From Paralithodes platypus (Eukaryota; Arthropoda; Malacostraca; Decapoda; Lithodidae): a stretch of 64,000 nt of DNA. The stretch lies in assembly GCA_032716605.1 (NCBI GenBank), contig CM064481.1:19772811-19836810 (forward strand), given 5' to 3'. Of this stretch, positions 43,930 through 55,739 are shown piece after piece. How positions within the stretch are numbered: the stretch's first letter is position 1; every line of letters starts with the position of its first letter. The notes beneath the pieces are model-generated. The model worked only from the letters and a program-made list of their open reading frames with translations, was not told the DNA's origin and ran no database searches. The translations under genes were made by a program, and so were the position numbers.

Positions 43930-44349
43930 TTAACCCGTGGAGCCCCGGCTAGTTTTGTAATGTTTGTTCACCAGAACCCGGCCGATTTTCAAAAAATGGT
44001 TTTATTCCAGAAACAATAGCGAATGGGTTAGGAATGAAGGAAAAACCACGAAAAACCGCTCAAAAAGCTTAAAGAATGGTCCTACAGAGCCCCCGAAAAC
44101 GTATTTTACAAGAGTAAAAAATTGAAGGCAATTACCCCAAAAAACCAGGTTATTGCGCACGCACGTGGACTTTGAGAGTTTTCAACCATCGGCACAGTTG
44201 CGTGGGATACGTACACAGTTCCCATACAAATCTGAGCCCCCTTGAGTGGCTACACCTGAGGTTACGGTCGGCGCAATTAGGGTGACGTGCCAGACGCGTC
44301 TCTGGGGCTGTGCGTTACATACATCGCCGACTGGGGCTGTATGGGTTAA
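43930..44349. mobile_element. TTAA-flanked piggyBac-type MITE (family 3)
   Basis: TTAA at 43930-43933 and 44346-44349 with inner ends CCCGTGGAGCCCCGGC and, inverted, CCCATACAGCCCCAGTC. About 420 bp, no coding capacity. Confidence 0.8.
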
Positions 44350-44369
44350 TTAGTGTTGTTTATTTTTTC

Positions 44370-45198
44370 TCTTTTTTTTTTTTTTTTCTATGTGAGTGAG
44401 GGAGGCAAAAGGCAGAACTGCCTATAGCGAGTGCCTCCCCCATAGTTGAAAGAGTGACAGGGCCAAAATCAAGGGACGTTCGAGCTAAAATGCCTGGACA
44501 CACGGAGTTTGAAGCAATTTAAGTCATAGGAAGAGGGAAAGACTGATTCTGAGAGAGAGTTCCAGAGCTCAGCTCTTGAATAGAAGAAAGTTTGAGAGTA
44601 ACATTTCACTCTTGGGTTGGAGAGTTGCACAGAGTAGGGGTGGGATTGTGTTGCAAGACGGGTACCACGTGCCCTACGTAAAGGAGGTGGTATACACTGG
44701 GAAATCTCTGAGGAACACTGATTATTATAGTAATGATAGAATAGCGAGAGAGATGTAACATTGCGGCGGAGAGAGAGAGATTGCAGAGAATTGGTGAGTG
44801 GACGGGAGTTAATGATACGAAAGGCCTTCCTTTCAACTTTGTCTAGGAGAGCGGTGTGAGAGGAACCTCCCCACACATGTGAACAATACTCAATACAAGG
44901 ATGCACTATGCCCATGTACAGAGCAAGAAGCTGTGCAGTGGTAAAGAACCCCCTAAGGCGGTTGAGCACACCCAGCTTCTGGGAGGCTGCCTTAGCAAGA
45001 CTGGTAATATGGTCCTTCCAACTGAGAGCAGAAGAAAAAGAGACACCAAGAATATTGAGAGAAGATGAAGGCTTGATTTTTGTATTGTTGAAGAATAAGG
45101 GATAGTCCGCTGGGAGTTCCTGACGGGTAGATAGATGGAGAAATTGGGTTTTGGAAGCATTAAAGGTAACAAGGTTTTCTCTGCCCCAATTGGAGATA
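44370..45198 (-). mobile_element. LINE-beta copy D (3' part)
   Basis: Poly-T at 44371-44389, then minus frame 45218-44469 from [12 protein letters not shown] through [16 protein letters not shown] to [15 protein letters not shown]. Its 249 codons are unbroken. It is 5'-truncated next to another LINE fragment. Confidence 0.92.
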
Positions 45199-45800
45199 GT
45201 GTTAGTAGTAGTTTGCATATATTATGTGTGCGAGGGTGTTGTCATAGTACGAAGGCTAATAGGGCCCTGGGCTTCCTTCGCAGGAATCTCACAAAGTGTA
45301 ACGCAAACATAAAAATTCAAGCTTTCAAATAATTAGTTCGGCCACACTTAGAATACTGCGACACCGTCTGGGATCCACACACTCACAATAATATCAATAA
45401 ATTAGAGGCCATACAAAACAAAGCTGCAAGATGGATCAGACGTGATTACAGACATACTTCATCAGTCACTTTGCTCAAACAAGACCTTAAACTAGACACC
45501 CTTGTAACAAGAAGACAAATACAGACAACAAATGTTATACAAAGTCACAAACAATCTAGTGGACGTAGACAAAAAAATATATTTACACCCTACAAACATA
45601 CGATTTAGGAGACGCAGCCACAACATAAAATACCACACATATCAGGCAAGCACGGACATATTCAGACATTCATTTTTTCTCCGCACCATCCAAGAGTGGA
45701 ATCACCTCCCATCTCACATAGTTTATAACCCCACTTCTGATTCCTGTAAAAATAGTATCACTTATTATTATCTCCCTAATCCTTGACCCGATCCCTATCC
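45199..45800 (+). mobile_element. CR1/L2-like LINE 3' fragment
   Basis: Reads RALGFLRRNLTKCN, a stop, then LVRPHLEYCDTVWDPHT, KLEAIQNKAARWI and HSFFLRTIQEWNHLP. This is the C-terminal region of a CR1/L2-type RT. One TAA (about 45330) and a frame change interrupt it. Confidence 0.85.
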
Positions 45801-46267
45801 CTTGCTCCTAATTCCCCTGCACAACCCCCGCAGATCATGCTGACCGAGAGCAGCCCTCTTCGAATCTGCGGGTCCTCCTGACAAGATAGGATATACCGCT
45901 TCTGGTTTAGTCAAGTTAACCATAAAATTACATGGTTTTCTATGACATACAATTAAAAAATAAATTATTTTCGACCCCTAACTTTTATATAATTAAATTA
46001 ACGCCTTTCCATTATTTATAATTTTTGTTTATATATCGCTATTTCAGAGTTGTTAATTTTAGACAAGCATTTAATAATAATTAAAGAAATCATATAGTAA
46101 AATTAAGAAACACAAACGCCAATTAATAATAATAATAATAATAATAATTCTTTATTCCAGACACATAAGATAGATACAGTATAAATACAGTACTGGCGTT
46201 GGTTGTTTATTATTTAATTTATCTGTTCATGCAGAAACATTTATCTGAAATTGATTTATGTGGGCAG
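45801..46267. other. AT-rich stretch with (AAT)n
   Basis: (AAT)n microsatellite at 46127-46149; otherwise no feature. Confidence 0.6.
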
Positions 46268-46924
46268 GTTTTAAACTCCGCCCACCTCCCCGTCAGCTCA
46301 GGCCTACATGGTCTCTGGACAAAGCATCGTCGTTATTCTCGTTCCCGTATGTACCAAAGACTGCAGATTTTACAAAAGGGCAGTATTCCTTATGGCTTTG
46401 GCTACCGGGAACAGAGTATCTGAGCTGGCGGCGATGAGCAACGCACCTAATTGCCTCAGGTTTGATAGGCTTCATGAGTGTATTCACATTGCACCTTCCC
46501 CAGGATTCATAGCCGAGATTGAGCACAGTGAACACGTGTTTTCAGAGTTCACGGTGCCGGCGTTAAACAGGGGAAAGGTGCACCATCTTTTTGCCCAGTG
46601 CAAGCTCTAACCAAATATTTAAGAGTGGCACCTCTAAATCACCAGGGTGCTTTATGGGTCGCAAGTCCGGGTGAACGATTGATGGAGCGTACACTGGCTT
46701 CTCTCTTGGTCGAGGACTTTAAAGAGAAGCATCCCGGCGTTGTGGGTAAGACCCACGATTTACGCAAGGGGACAGCCTCTTTACGTTTCCTTAATAATCT
46801 TTCGGTGAAAGTTATTACGTCCACACAGTTGTGGGCCTCTAATCAGGAGTTTTTGCCTCGATACCTTTCAGTAGCTCTGGACAACCCTTCCTTGCCATGT
46901 ATAGCTTTACGGCAGAGGGTCTAG
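46268..46924 (+). pseudogene. DIRS tyrosine recombinase fragment
   Basis: Frame 46308-46610 has ATGNRVSELAAMSN and HVFSEFTVPALNRGKVHH; frame 46598-46924 has KTHDLRKGTASLRFL and FLPRYLSVAL. A frameshift near 46600 separates them. The Arg, His-x-x-Arg and Tyr residues remain, but the N-terminal part is missing. Confidence 0.9.
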
Positions 46925-47804
46925 GTGGCCCTTTTAGTCACGTTTTGTTTAATTTCAAGAAAAAGGGGGGGGGGGGGGGCAGGGTGCAGTCAGTGTGACA
47001 TAGGACACCCTAGACCCCTCCGGAGTATGTGTTCGGAACATACGAGCTGTGATACTGGTTGTAGGCATTGTATTATAAAATTTCTCTGTAGTATTCATTG
47101 CAGGAAATTGTGCTAAAAGCCAATAGTAGTGTTACGACAATTCTTGTTGTAAGTAGCTTTGGCTGTGAAGCAATAGATTTTTGAGAAATCTCGGTAGTGG
47201 CAACTACGACTTTTACTTTTGCAGTAATTACTTCTGCATAAGTACACGAGTTCAGTACTTCTACGAATGTACAAGAATTCATTTATGTTTGGTTATATTT
47301 TTAGGAATATATCCACTAGTTAATGGGGTTTATATGTGCACATGTAAACTTATAAGTTTTTAGTTTTCACCACTTACTTTAAGTGGGGTGCCTTCTTAAC
47401 TAGCAGATCTGTGCACAGAGTCTCAGAGTTAACCCTTTTTCAAGCAGGCTTCTTTGAAGCACGCTCCTGCTTGTACCCCTTTTTGAAGATTTAGGCTGTA
47501 TAAAGTTTATGCACCCGAATATCTCTTTTTTACAAAAGTAAGAATACTATGTGGTTGTTTGATTATCTGCTTTTCTAGAGTTATGCTATGATTACGAATG
47601 TCCCCCTCCAGTCTTAGAAATCAGGCATGTTCGTCAATGATGGAGGGGCCACTAATAAATTATAGGTTTGACTCCTGTAAGGAGATAAAGAAAACCTAAT
47701 ATTTAGTAGTGGCCCCGTAATCATTGACGACTGGGGCCCTCCCGACCATCCCCTTCCCATTCGTTGATGTATTAAGGATTTTGGTTTACTTGATATGTCA
47801 GTGA

Positions 47805-48108
47805 AGGAAGAATGACGCCTGAATCAGCGTCTGGTCAAAGATCCACACAAGTACATCTACGATATGATGGAAAGCTTATTGGATAGTTATTCTTATTTTC
47901 TTTTTGTTTTTTATTTTTTACGAAGTTTTTTCGTAGTGAGAACCCAATTCATAATGACTGAAGCCATGAGTGAGGTCGCGTGCGCTCATGATGAAGGCTC
48001 CTCAGATTTTAAATGCTCAAACTACGGCGGATTAGTGTTTGAAGAGGATGCCTTATGTAATAGGCTTGTTCGTCAATGATGGAGGGGCCACTAATAAATA
48101 CAGTACGA
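47805..48108. repeat. DIRS terminal repeat (copy 2)
   Basis: Matches 26200-26508 in the same orientation, with a small deletion near 48017. Ends GGAGGGGCCACTAATAAAT. Confidence 0.92.
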
Positions 48109-48359
48109 CCTAATGGTCCATATCACATACACTTCTCGTCAGAGCACAGATAATAATTATACACAAAGATATATTAATAAAGAAACAATAAAATACAAAA
48201 TACAGTAGGCCTATTTACAGAATAGAGCACATATCACATTTTGTCACAATATAACACAGATAGGCTAATTAAGGCTATTGCTCAATGTTGGTTAACACCT
48301 ATTGCACAGATCATTGCTCATAGTTCAATTAGACCTATATATTACAGTACATACTATGT

Positions 48360-50880
48360 GTGCAGCAGCTTCTGCCAGTGAGATATAATACGGGATTCAT
48401 AGATATGATCACTCGACCAAAGAGCTACAATCAGCGTGTTACTGGAGGATTGCAGTCGCTACGAAAAGCTGTACACCAGTCTCCTGATAACAGCCCGACA
48501 GCACTGCACATCCAACAGTGTGCACACCATACTAGTGCTTTCATATTTAGAGAGACCAATGAACATCTTGAGTATATTATGATAGGATGTACACAGACCA
48601 TTTATGGTGGCTCTCTTATACTTCCACCACAAATGGGCCGTGTACATAGAGGAACAATATGTCCGGAACAAAGTTACTTTTGTTTCCCAATTACACATGT
48701 GGAATTTTCTCAAGATGGTGTTACCACGTAAATATAGCTGTCTGCGCTGACGGCCGATATCTGCATCATCTGAGCAATCGTTTGAGATAATGTGTCCCAG
48801 GTATTTTATTTTGTTTACTTCTTGAATAATTTGATTATTGAGTGAGAAATTTGGCAGTTTACTTTTATACAGTAATTTTGATCTAAATATAAGAATAGCA
48901 CTTTTCAGTGGGATGAATTTAACACAATGTTTACTACCAAAAGATTCACATATATCAAGAAGTTTGCTCAGACCCGCAGAAGACGGTGCAATTATGACCA
49001 GATCATCAGCATACATGAGATGGTTGATGATTTTATTCCCACCATAACATCCAATCTGCTCTTTATTCAATTTATCACTTAATTCATCCATATATACATT
49101 GAATAAGTAAGGTGAGAGAATACTACCCTGTCTCACACCATTGGTTACTGTAAAGGAATCCGAAATAATGTTACCCCATCTTACATTAAATGTTTGATTG
49201 GCGTACCAGTACTTCAAGATTCTCAGTATATAGGATGGCACTCCCCTTGTTGCTAATTTATCAAACAGGATATTGTGGCAGACTCTGTCAAATGCCTTAC
49301 TAGCATCAAGAAAGCATGCAAAAATAGAGCTGTTCATTTTGATGTAGCCATCCACTAGCTCCTTCAGAGTGTAGATGCACTGGTCCGTACCATGATTCTT
49401 TTTAAAACCAAATTGATTACTATTAGTTGAGATATACACTGAGATTCTGTCTAAAATGATTAACTCTAGTATCTTACTTACAATACTGGCAAGGGCAATA
49501 GGTCTATAGTTGTCTTTTGATGTAATTTTGCCAGCCTTGTCTTTAATTACTGGTATCAAGGTAACGGACATCATAGATTCTGGTAGGAAACCATGGATTA
49601 GAAAGCTGGTAAAGCAACTGCTGAGTTTCTCCAAGAGGAGAGTGGAGGAGTACTTCAAATGTTCAGCATATATACCATCAAAACCACAGGATTTGTTAGC
49701 ATCTAGCCTACTTATTGCAGCCTTGATTTTTTTCACTTGTAACTTTAATTGTGTCATATTTTTCTTTGTTACACTCTGTTGTAGCAGCAATGGTATTTCC
49801 TTGGTGCCCAACAGAGTTAAACAAAGTTTGGTAATGTGTTTTCCAAAGATTGGCTATGTTATTAGTACCAGAGATCCCATCTACACTAACGGGTAGAGGT
49901 GTGCAGCTATTATGCATTTTTTTAATATCCTTCCAGAAGGCCAATGTGTCTTTGCTAGCAAAGTTTTTGGCCAATGCTTCTCTTCTTAATACATTTTCAT
50001 TGTTTTATATATATCTGATTGCATACTTGCATCTAGCCTTTAGTCTGGTGAACATGTCAAAAATGGGTCCCTGTCTCGGTTTGTTATGATCCAGCCATAC
50101 ACTACGAGCATCTCGGGATGCCTGGTATAGTTCTGAAACATGGTCATTCCACCCAGGTTTGTTAAAAGAGTAATTTTTGTTATGCTTGTGAAATACTATG
50201 TCACTAGCCTTAGTAAGACAAGATATAATATTATTGTACAGCTTGCTGACCTCTTCTCGATGACTAGCATTAACACAATTGGGGTCTTCACAGGTAATGG
50301 CATCCTCACTGCCAGGATCAAGCTCAGAAAGGAGAGTGTGTGTTAAAGTGCAAAATTGCTCACACTCCTCCTCGTCAAGCCCGCCCCATGGCAGTTTTGG
50401 ATTTACACTATTGTTTGACTGGGTTAATTCTGGCGCTCTTTCCAAACTAGCTGTTAAGGTCAATGGGATATGATCTTCATCTGTATATGTATACTGAATT
50501 TCCATATTTGTTATCATATCATGGAAATCAGCACTAGCTACGGTATGATCTAGCCAAGACGTTGAGCCCCATGCTGCACTGACACGTGTAACTACTATGA
50601 GGGAGCATGAGCTGAGAAGAGATAATTAGATCATGCTCACCACAGAAGTTAGTCATATGACTAGCAAACAGAGAGTTACTCATGTCCTTCAGATTAGCAT
50701 TCCAGTCCCCTATTACAGAGTAGCAGGTGGTATTTAGTTCTTGTAAAAGAGCACTTAGCTCTCCAAGGCATTCCAGGTAATGTTATACCCAAGATGTATA
50801 TACTTTGGAGTCATTACCGGCCTGTATAGTCAGGCGTTCACTGACAAGTCCTCATTCTTAGCCTACAGCTGCAGCTATCA
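48360..50880 (-). mobile_element. LINE-delta (APE-type non-LTR retrotransposon, 5'-truncated)
   Basis: Minus-strand element from the endonuclease end (about 50880) to about 48360. Its RT differs clearly from LINE-alpha and LINE-beta. No copy elsewhere in the window. Confidence 0.88.
48459..50880 (-). pseudogene. LINE-delta ORF2: APE C-terminus and reverse transcriptase
   Basis: The APE end includes VIGDWNAN (GDFN-type motif, about 50690-50715). A linker frame follows (50517-50005, with KPGWNDHVSELYQASRDAR). Frames 49974-49708 and 49811-48459 give LDANKSCGFDGIYAEHLKY, NYRPIALASIVSKILE, NQFGFKKNHGTDQCIY, FLDASKAFDRV, NGVRQGSILSPYLFNVYMD, HLMYADDLVIIAPSS and IKYLGHIISND. Breaks near 50000 and 49760 make it inactive. 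VRQG and HLMYADD point away from the LINE-beta group; I cannot fix the clade by eye. Confidence 0.88.
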
Positions 50881-50998
50881 GGTGTGTTATTAGTTTCCTC
50901 CGAGCTTTTTTTAGAAATTAATCATACAATCTAGTATTTAGAGATTTATCTATTGACAATGGTTGAGAAGATTTATCTATTAACAATTGTTGATCAAA

Positions 50999-51758
50999 AT
51001 GACCAACAAGATCCTTTATGTGGGGGAGGTTCCCTGGCTGCGGGAGCTGAGGGCTAATGTGATAGAGCTACTGGAACTACACCGAACGGCTGGAAACACA
51101 CTCGCTCGTTCTGATGCTGTTGTTAGGTCATTTGGTCACACCTTCCTCTACACTTGGAAGGTTTTGATGCAGAAGTCTTTTGTGTCTTGTTATCCTACTG
51201 GACTCCAGGAATTATGGGAATGGATGGCCAACACTGCAGAGTACCAACAGTTTGGCAAGCCTCACTTGGCACATGCCCTTGCCTGTCTCGATTTTTGCAT
51301 TGACCCTCCCAAGAAAGCTTCTTCTCAGAAGCTTGTACTGCAAGATCAGCTTCCAACCTGTACCTGTTCTTACGAACAGCTAAAGCCACAGCTTGTTTAT
51401 AAGCGTTCTCTTAGCTCTGGTGCCTCGTGTGAAACATTTCTGTTTCGGGACAATGGTAAATATCTAGTATGCAAACTGGGTAAGCGAGAAGATTGGAGCA
51501 TGTTGCAGGCTTTCTGGCGTGAGGCTTTATTGCTGGATCATCTGCGGGGTGCTGGAGGCTCCCCAGCTTTGCATGCCAACTGCTCCGACCGTCCTTGTCT
51601 CTTCCTGTCCTGTGTGGAGGGCAAGACTCTAAGTCGTGCGTATAGCCGTCTTACTGCTCGAGGGTTGGTGGAAGTGTTCTTGGCACTGGCACGCAGCCTA
51701 CAAGATGTTCAAAAGGCAGGGGTCCTACATAACGATATCAAAGCCAAGGAAATGGGTG
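50999..51758 (+). pseudogene. Protein-kinase-like gene, N-terminal part
   Basis: ATG at 50999. An unrecognised N-terminal region of about 120 residues (LRELRANVIELLELHRTAGN) precedes a kinase-like fold. YKRSLSSGASCETFLFRD fits a glycine-rich loop, LVCKLG has the beta-3 lysine, FWREALLLDHL the helix-C Glu, and GVLHNDIKAKE the HxDxKxxN-like catalytic loop with N in place of R. The sequence then runs into a DNA element at 51759. No introns are seen. The activation segment (DFG region) is missing. It may be a retrocopy or one member of an expanded family; the specific kinase is unknown. Confidence 0.65.
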
Positions 51759-51925
51759 CAAGAATTGCTCACAAGGTGATACAAGCATGAAACTTCCCGG
51801 AAATGTTCACAAGGACCTACTTTACAATTTCAGAGCAGGAGCCACCGAGATTTCTGTATTGCATAGCAACGGTTGCTAGGCAAAGCATTTTCCTTAGCAA
51901 CCGGCAGCAACGATGCAGTTTCTGA
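51759..51925. repeat. Left terminal inverted repeat
   Basis: Contains AGCAACGGTTGCTAGGCAAA, with a short palindrome AGCAACGGTTGCT. Such GTTGCTA/TAGCAAC half-sites resemble RFX X-boxes; function unproven. Confidence 0.9.
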
Positions 51926-52102
51926 ACTACTATGAAATGTTATGACTTTGTACTTTTATTTATTTTCCTATATTCACTCCTAAAATGGTTCAAAAGATGT
52001 ATAAAAGCATATATATCTATATAATAGAGTGAATGTCAGCACACAACCAGGGCACACTGGTGACATCACTGCTGTGTAACTCAGCATGGGGTTCAGTGCC
52101 AG

Positions 52103-52152
52103 CTGATCTAGATATACTAGTACTTTAATAAGTACTAGTATATCTAGATCAG
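52103..52152. repeat. Perfect 23-bp hairpin
   Basis: Arms 52103-52125 and 52130-52152 are exact complements around the loop TAAT. It lies between the left terminal repeat and the ORF. It may be a structured leader, a regulatory site, or a small nested palindromic element. Confidence 0.95.
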
Positions 52153-52538
52153 TGTCCCAAATGCTATCTAACAGCCCCAAATCCACTAGCTACTAAACTG
52201 TAGTTTGTAGTTGGTAGATGTAGTTAGATAGCCACGCCTGAATTGACAGGATGTGCCAGCGCGGGAGAGCCGAGCCAAGGGTAACGGGGCTTAAGAATTA
52301 CCCAGAAGGTGTACAGATCGCACGGGACTTAAATGGCACTGGATGAACGATCGGGCTAGGTGTAGGGAAACTGAACCTAGTTGTATCCCATAAAGGAATG
52401 TGTGCAACAGATGTATTTGATAAAGGTGGTAAAAGGATAAACCCTCGGCCTTAATCATATTTTGTTTCCAGTTTCAGCAAGTTTGATATATTTGATCTGC
52501 GCACAGTGATAGTCAAGACGTACTGAATATTCACAGAA

Positions 52539-52790
52539 ATGGCCAGTGCCTCATCTTCATCTGTTCAAGCAACTGATTGGACTATCTGTGTTTTTTGTCA
52601 ACTGGATACCAAAGAGTCTCTCATATCACCAACTGACAGAGGCTATGAAACCATAGTAGACAACATCACACAGTTTAGTAACCTTGACTCAATGCCAATC
52701 AAAATCAATCTGGCACGACTTGACCATGGGAATGGTATTCAATTAACATTGAAAGAACAGAATGCAAAGTGGCACAAATCTTGAAGTCAG
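52539..52790 (+). pseudogene. Large element protein, N-terminal fragment
   Basis: ATG at 52539. CVFCQ near the start and GNGIQLTLKEQNAKWHKS at the end. The sequence then passes within a few bases into a downstream conserved block in another frame (QILKSAVHHLNPGQTP at 52773), so a middle segment appears deleted here. Confidence 0.6.
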
Positions 52791-55414
52791 CAGTTCATCA
52801 CCTCAACCCTGGCCAGACTCCTGCAGTGATTAGTGGGGACCAACCTCTGTATGCTACACTGAAGAAGCTGCAATGGAATATGTCCGAACTGTATGGTGAG
52901 GACAAGTTTGTAATGCTTATGGGGGGTCTACACACTGAAATGACAGGCTTGAAAGCTTTGGGTCATTGGCTTGATGGAAGTGGTTGGGTGGAAGTTCTCC
53001 AGGAAGCTGATGTTGCCACACCAGGCATTGCTGAGTCCTTCCTGAAGGCATCACATGTTACTCGAACCCGTCATGCTCACCAAGTCACTGCATGTGCATT
53101 GTACATCCTTCTCAAGAAGGCTTATGATGGATATGTTGCAAACAATTCCGAAGAATCCACAGACACTTTCAGCACATGATGTGAACGGCGAAAAGCTGAA
53201 AGTCCTCAGTTCATGTACTGGCATACGAGTCTAGAGCTGGAACTTCTCTTGTTCACATTTGTGCGATCACTACGTACTGGTGACTTTGATTTGTATGTGG
53301 ATACATTGAAGAAATTGACACCTTGGTTCTTCAGTCTCAACCACACCCACTACGCACGTTGGATGTCCGTACATGTGCGTGACATGAGCAGTCTATCTCA
53401 CACTCATCCAGATGTTGCCAAAGAATTTCAGCAAGGCAAGTTTGTTGTGGCAAAATCCCAGAGAAAATTCTCCCTCATTGCTGTCGATCACTGCCATGAA
53501 CAAAACAATGGAGTAATGAAGGATGAAGGTGGAATCATCGGGCTTACCCAGGATGCAAACTCCCTCTTGAGATGGGCAGTGGCAGGACCAGAACTTGTCA
53601 GAGTAATTTCTGAGTTTGAAGCGACCATGGTAGGGAAACAACAAAGTTCTGGGCAAAGAAACCATCATGAACAAACCCGGTCAACCCAGAAGTTGTTTGC
53701 TGGACAGGTTCAGGCGGTAGTTAGTGTAATGGAGGACATGGGGAGCCCATTTGAGGAGGAAGGGCAGGACCTTCTCAGACTCCATACAAAGGACATCATG
53801 GATGAGCAGTCAGTCGAGTGTCTAACCACTCTCGCATCAAAGGGTCAGGAGCAGTATGCAACATTTGTGGAAGAGCGGCTCAGAACAAATACTAAGCCAA
53901 TCACAGCAACAATTACCAGGAACAAGGTGGTACTGTTCAATGTCCAAGGCAAACGATCAAACAAATCAGGGGACAAAGTCAGTCTCCTCAAAAGTGAATC
54001 TTCGCTGTTTGCAAGTCTGTATGTTGCATGTCAGACAAGGAAAGGTGACTTGAACAATTTCTTCAATCATGAAAACCTCCCATTTCCTCCATCTCTGTCT
54101 GCCTATGGGCAGCTACGTCCAGGGAAGAAGTCTGATCTCATAGAATGTCTTGAAAAGAAAGTAGGGTCATCAAATGATGTGACACCAGAGACTGAAGTGC
54201 GAATCATGGATGGTGCGGCACTTGTTCACTTTCTTAGACCTGAGGGCTGCAAGACATTTGGAGACTATGCTGCCAAGGTCTTTCTTCCATACATAAACAA
54301 TGCTCAAAGTCAGGCTCTGAGAGTGGATGTTGTCTGGGACCAGTACTTCGATAACAGCCTCAAGTCACAGACAAGAGAACAACGTGTCACTGGTCCTATT
54401 CAGCGCAGACGAGTTGGGGCGTCTAGCCCAACACCAAAGAACTGGCAGCAGTTCCTTCGCTTGGCCAACAACAAGACAGACCTGTTTACATTCCTGAACA
54501 AGGAACTGCTGGAAAATGCATCAGGAGACCAGACTCTCATTGTTACTGATGGTGCCAATGTGCTATGCTTACCTACACGAGACACCAGCAACATTGCTCC
54601 CTGCAACCATGAGGAGGCAGACTCGAGGATCATGGTGCATGTCAGTGATGCTGTTATGCAGGGCTTCCACAAAATCCTTGTTCGAACTGTGGACACTGAC
54701 GTGGTATTGGCAGTGGCAGTCGTACAGCAGCTGGCTCAGAGACAGCAGATAGAACTCTGGATTGCCTTTGGTTGTGGAAAGGACTTTAGGTACATCCCAG
54801 CTCATGAAATATGTGCTTCACTTGGCACAGAAAGATCCTTGGCACTGCCTGTGTTCCATGCTTATACAGGTTGTGATACCGTGTCCCATCTGGTCCAGGT
54901 GGGAAAGAAGACTGCATGGAAAGTGTGGGAGGCACATGATGAATTTACTGCGACATTCTATGAGCTGCACAATGCACCTGAACAAATTGGTGAAGCGACT
55001 GAGGCTTCTCTGGAGTACTTCACCATTCGACTCTATGACAGGACAGCAACTTCTCGTTCCATCAATGAAGTCAGAAAGAATCTGTTCATCCACAAAGGAC
55101 GTCAGATATCATGTCTACCTCCAACCAAGGCTGCTCTACAGCAACACATGAAGAGGGCAGTACTACAAGGTGGGCACCACTGGGGCTGCACCACGGTGCC
55201 AGAACGACAGTTGCCCTCTCCAAGTGAGTGGGGATGGACTTGCCCAGAAAAGTGGAGGCCTCTGTGGTCTACCTTGCCCGAAGCCAGTGCAACCTGCCCA
55301 GAACTACTGAAGTGTTCTGGCCGAGGAGGATGCACAGACTGCAAATGTGTTGATGCGCATCTAAAATGCACAACCTACTGCAAATGCAAAAGTGACTGTG
55401 ACAACAGTGTCTGA
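52769..55414 (+). pseudogene. Large element protein: XPG/FEN-like nuclease candidate with CXC-like tail, one nonsense codon
   Basis: One continuous frame broken only by TGA at 53177-53179; the next codons (CERRKAESPQFMYWH) continue the same protein. In order: a conserved helical region (DKFVMLMGGLHTEMTGLKAL, VTRTRHAHQVTACALYIL); a DHCHEQNNGVMKDEGG block; TLIVTDGANVLC; NHEEADSRIMVH; RTVDTDVVLAVAV; ELWIAFGCGKDFRYIPAHEI; FHAYTGCDTVSH, then GKKTAWKVWEAH. The series of paired acids, DTD, GCD and G-KKTA resembles the XPG-I domain and helix-turn-helix of FEN1-type nucleases; this is inference. The C-terminus (CSGRGGCTDCKCVD, CTTYCKCKSDC) resembles a CXC domain. Confidence 0.7.
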
Positions 55415-55557
55415 AGCTTTAGGAGTGGCATTTTTATAGCCTGACTTGCCCTAAATTGGATTTTATGCCACATAATTCTTGTATATGATCTCCAAATGCA
55501 ATGCTACATGTTTTTTAGAACAAGGAGTTGAGAAAAAACCATAGCACCTCACAGTTT

Positions 55558-55725
55558 TCCAGAAACTGCATTGTTGCTGCCGGTTGCTAAGGAAAATGAT
55601 TTGCCTAGCAACCGTTGCTATGCAACACTGAAATTTCGGTGGCTCCTGCCTTGAAATTGTAAAATAGGTCTTTGTGAACTATTGTGGAAAGTTTTATGCT
55701 TGTATCACCTTGTGAGCAATTCTTG
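55558..55725. repeat. Right terminal inverted repeat
   Basis: Inverse of 51759-51925, ending CAATTCTTG. Confidence 0.9.
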
Positions 55726-55739
55726 TCCTATTTAGTACC

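Larger units (their letters stand above)
46268..48108 (+). mobile_element. DIRS copy 2 (5'-truncated)
   Basis: Plus-strand 3' part of the same DIRS family: recombinase remnant, 3' non-coding region, ICR (47620-47720) and terminal repeat (47805-48108). It starts with TTTTAAACTCCGCCCACC, equivalent to 19590 in copy 1. Confidence 0.92.
51759..55725 (+). mobile_element. DNA element with ~165-bp terminal inverted repeats and an XPG/FEN-like ORF
   Basis: Both ends read CAAGAATTGCTCACAAGGTG inwards, and similarity continues for about 165 bp (51759-51925 against 55558-55725) with scattered changes. The element carries one protein-coding region (52539-55414) and lies between the two parts of a kinase-like gene. 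No direct target duplication is evident (AATGGGTG left, TCCTATTT right). I recognise the protein type from many uncharacterised invertebrate sequences but cannot assign a named transposon superfamily. Confidence 0.8.

Noticed and set aside
48360..48731. Plus-strand 123-codon frame
   Set aside because: Antisense shadow of the LINE-delta 3' region.
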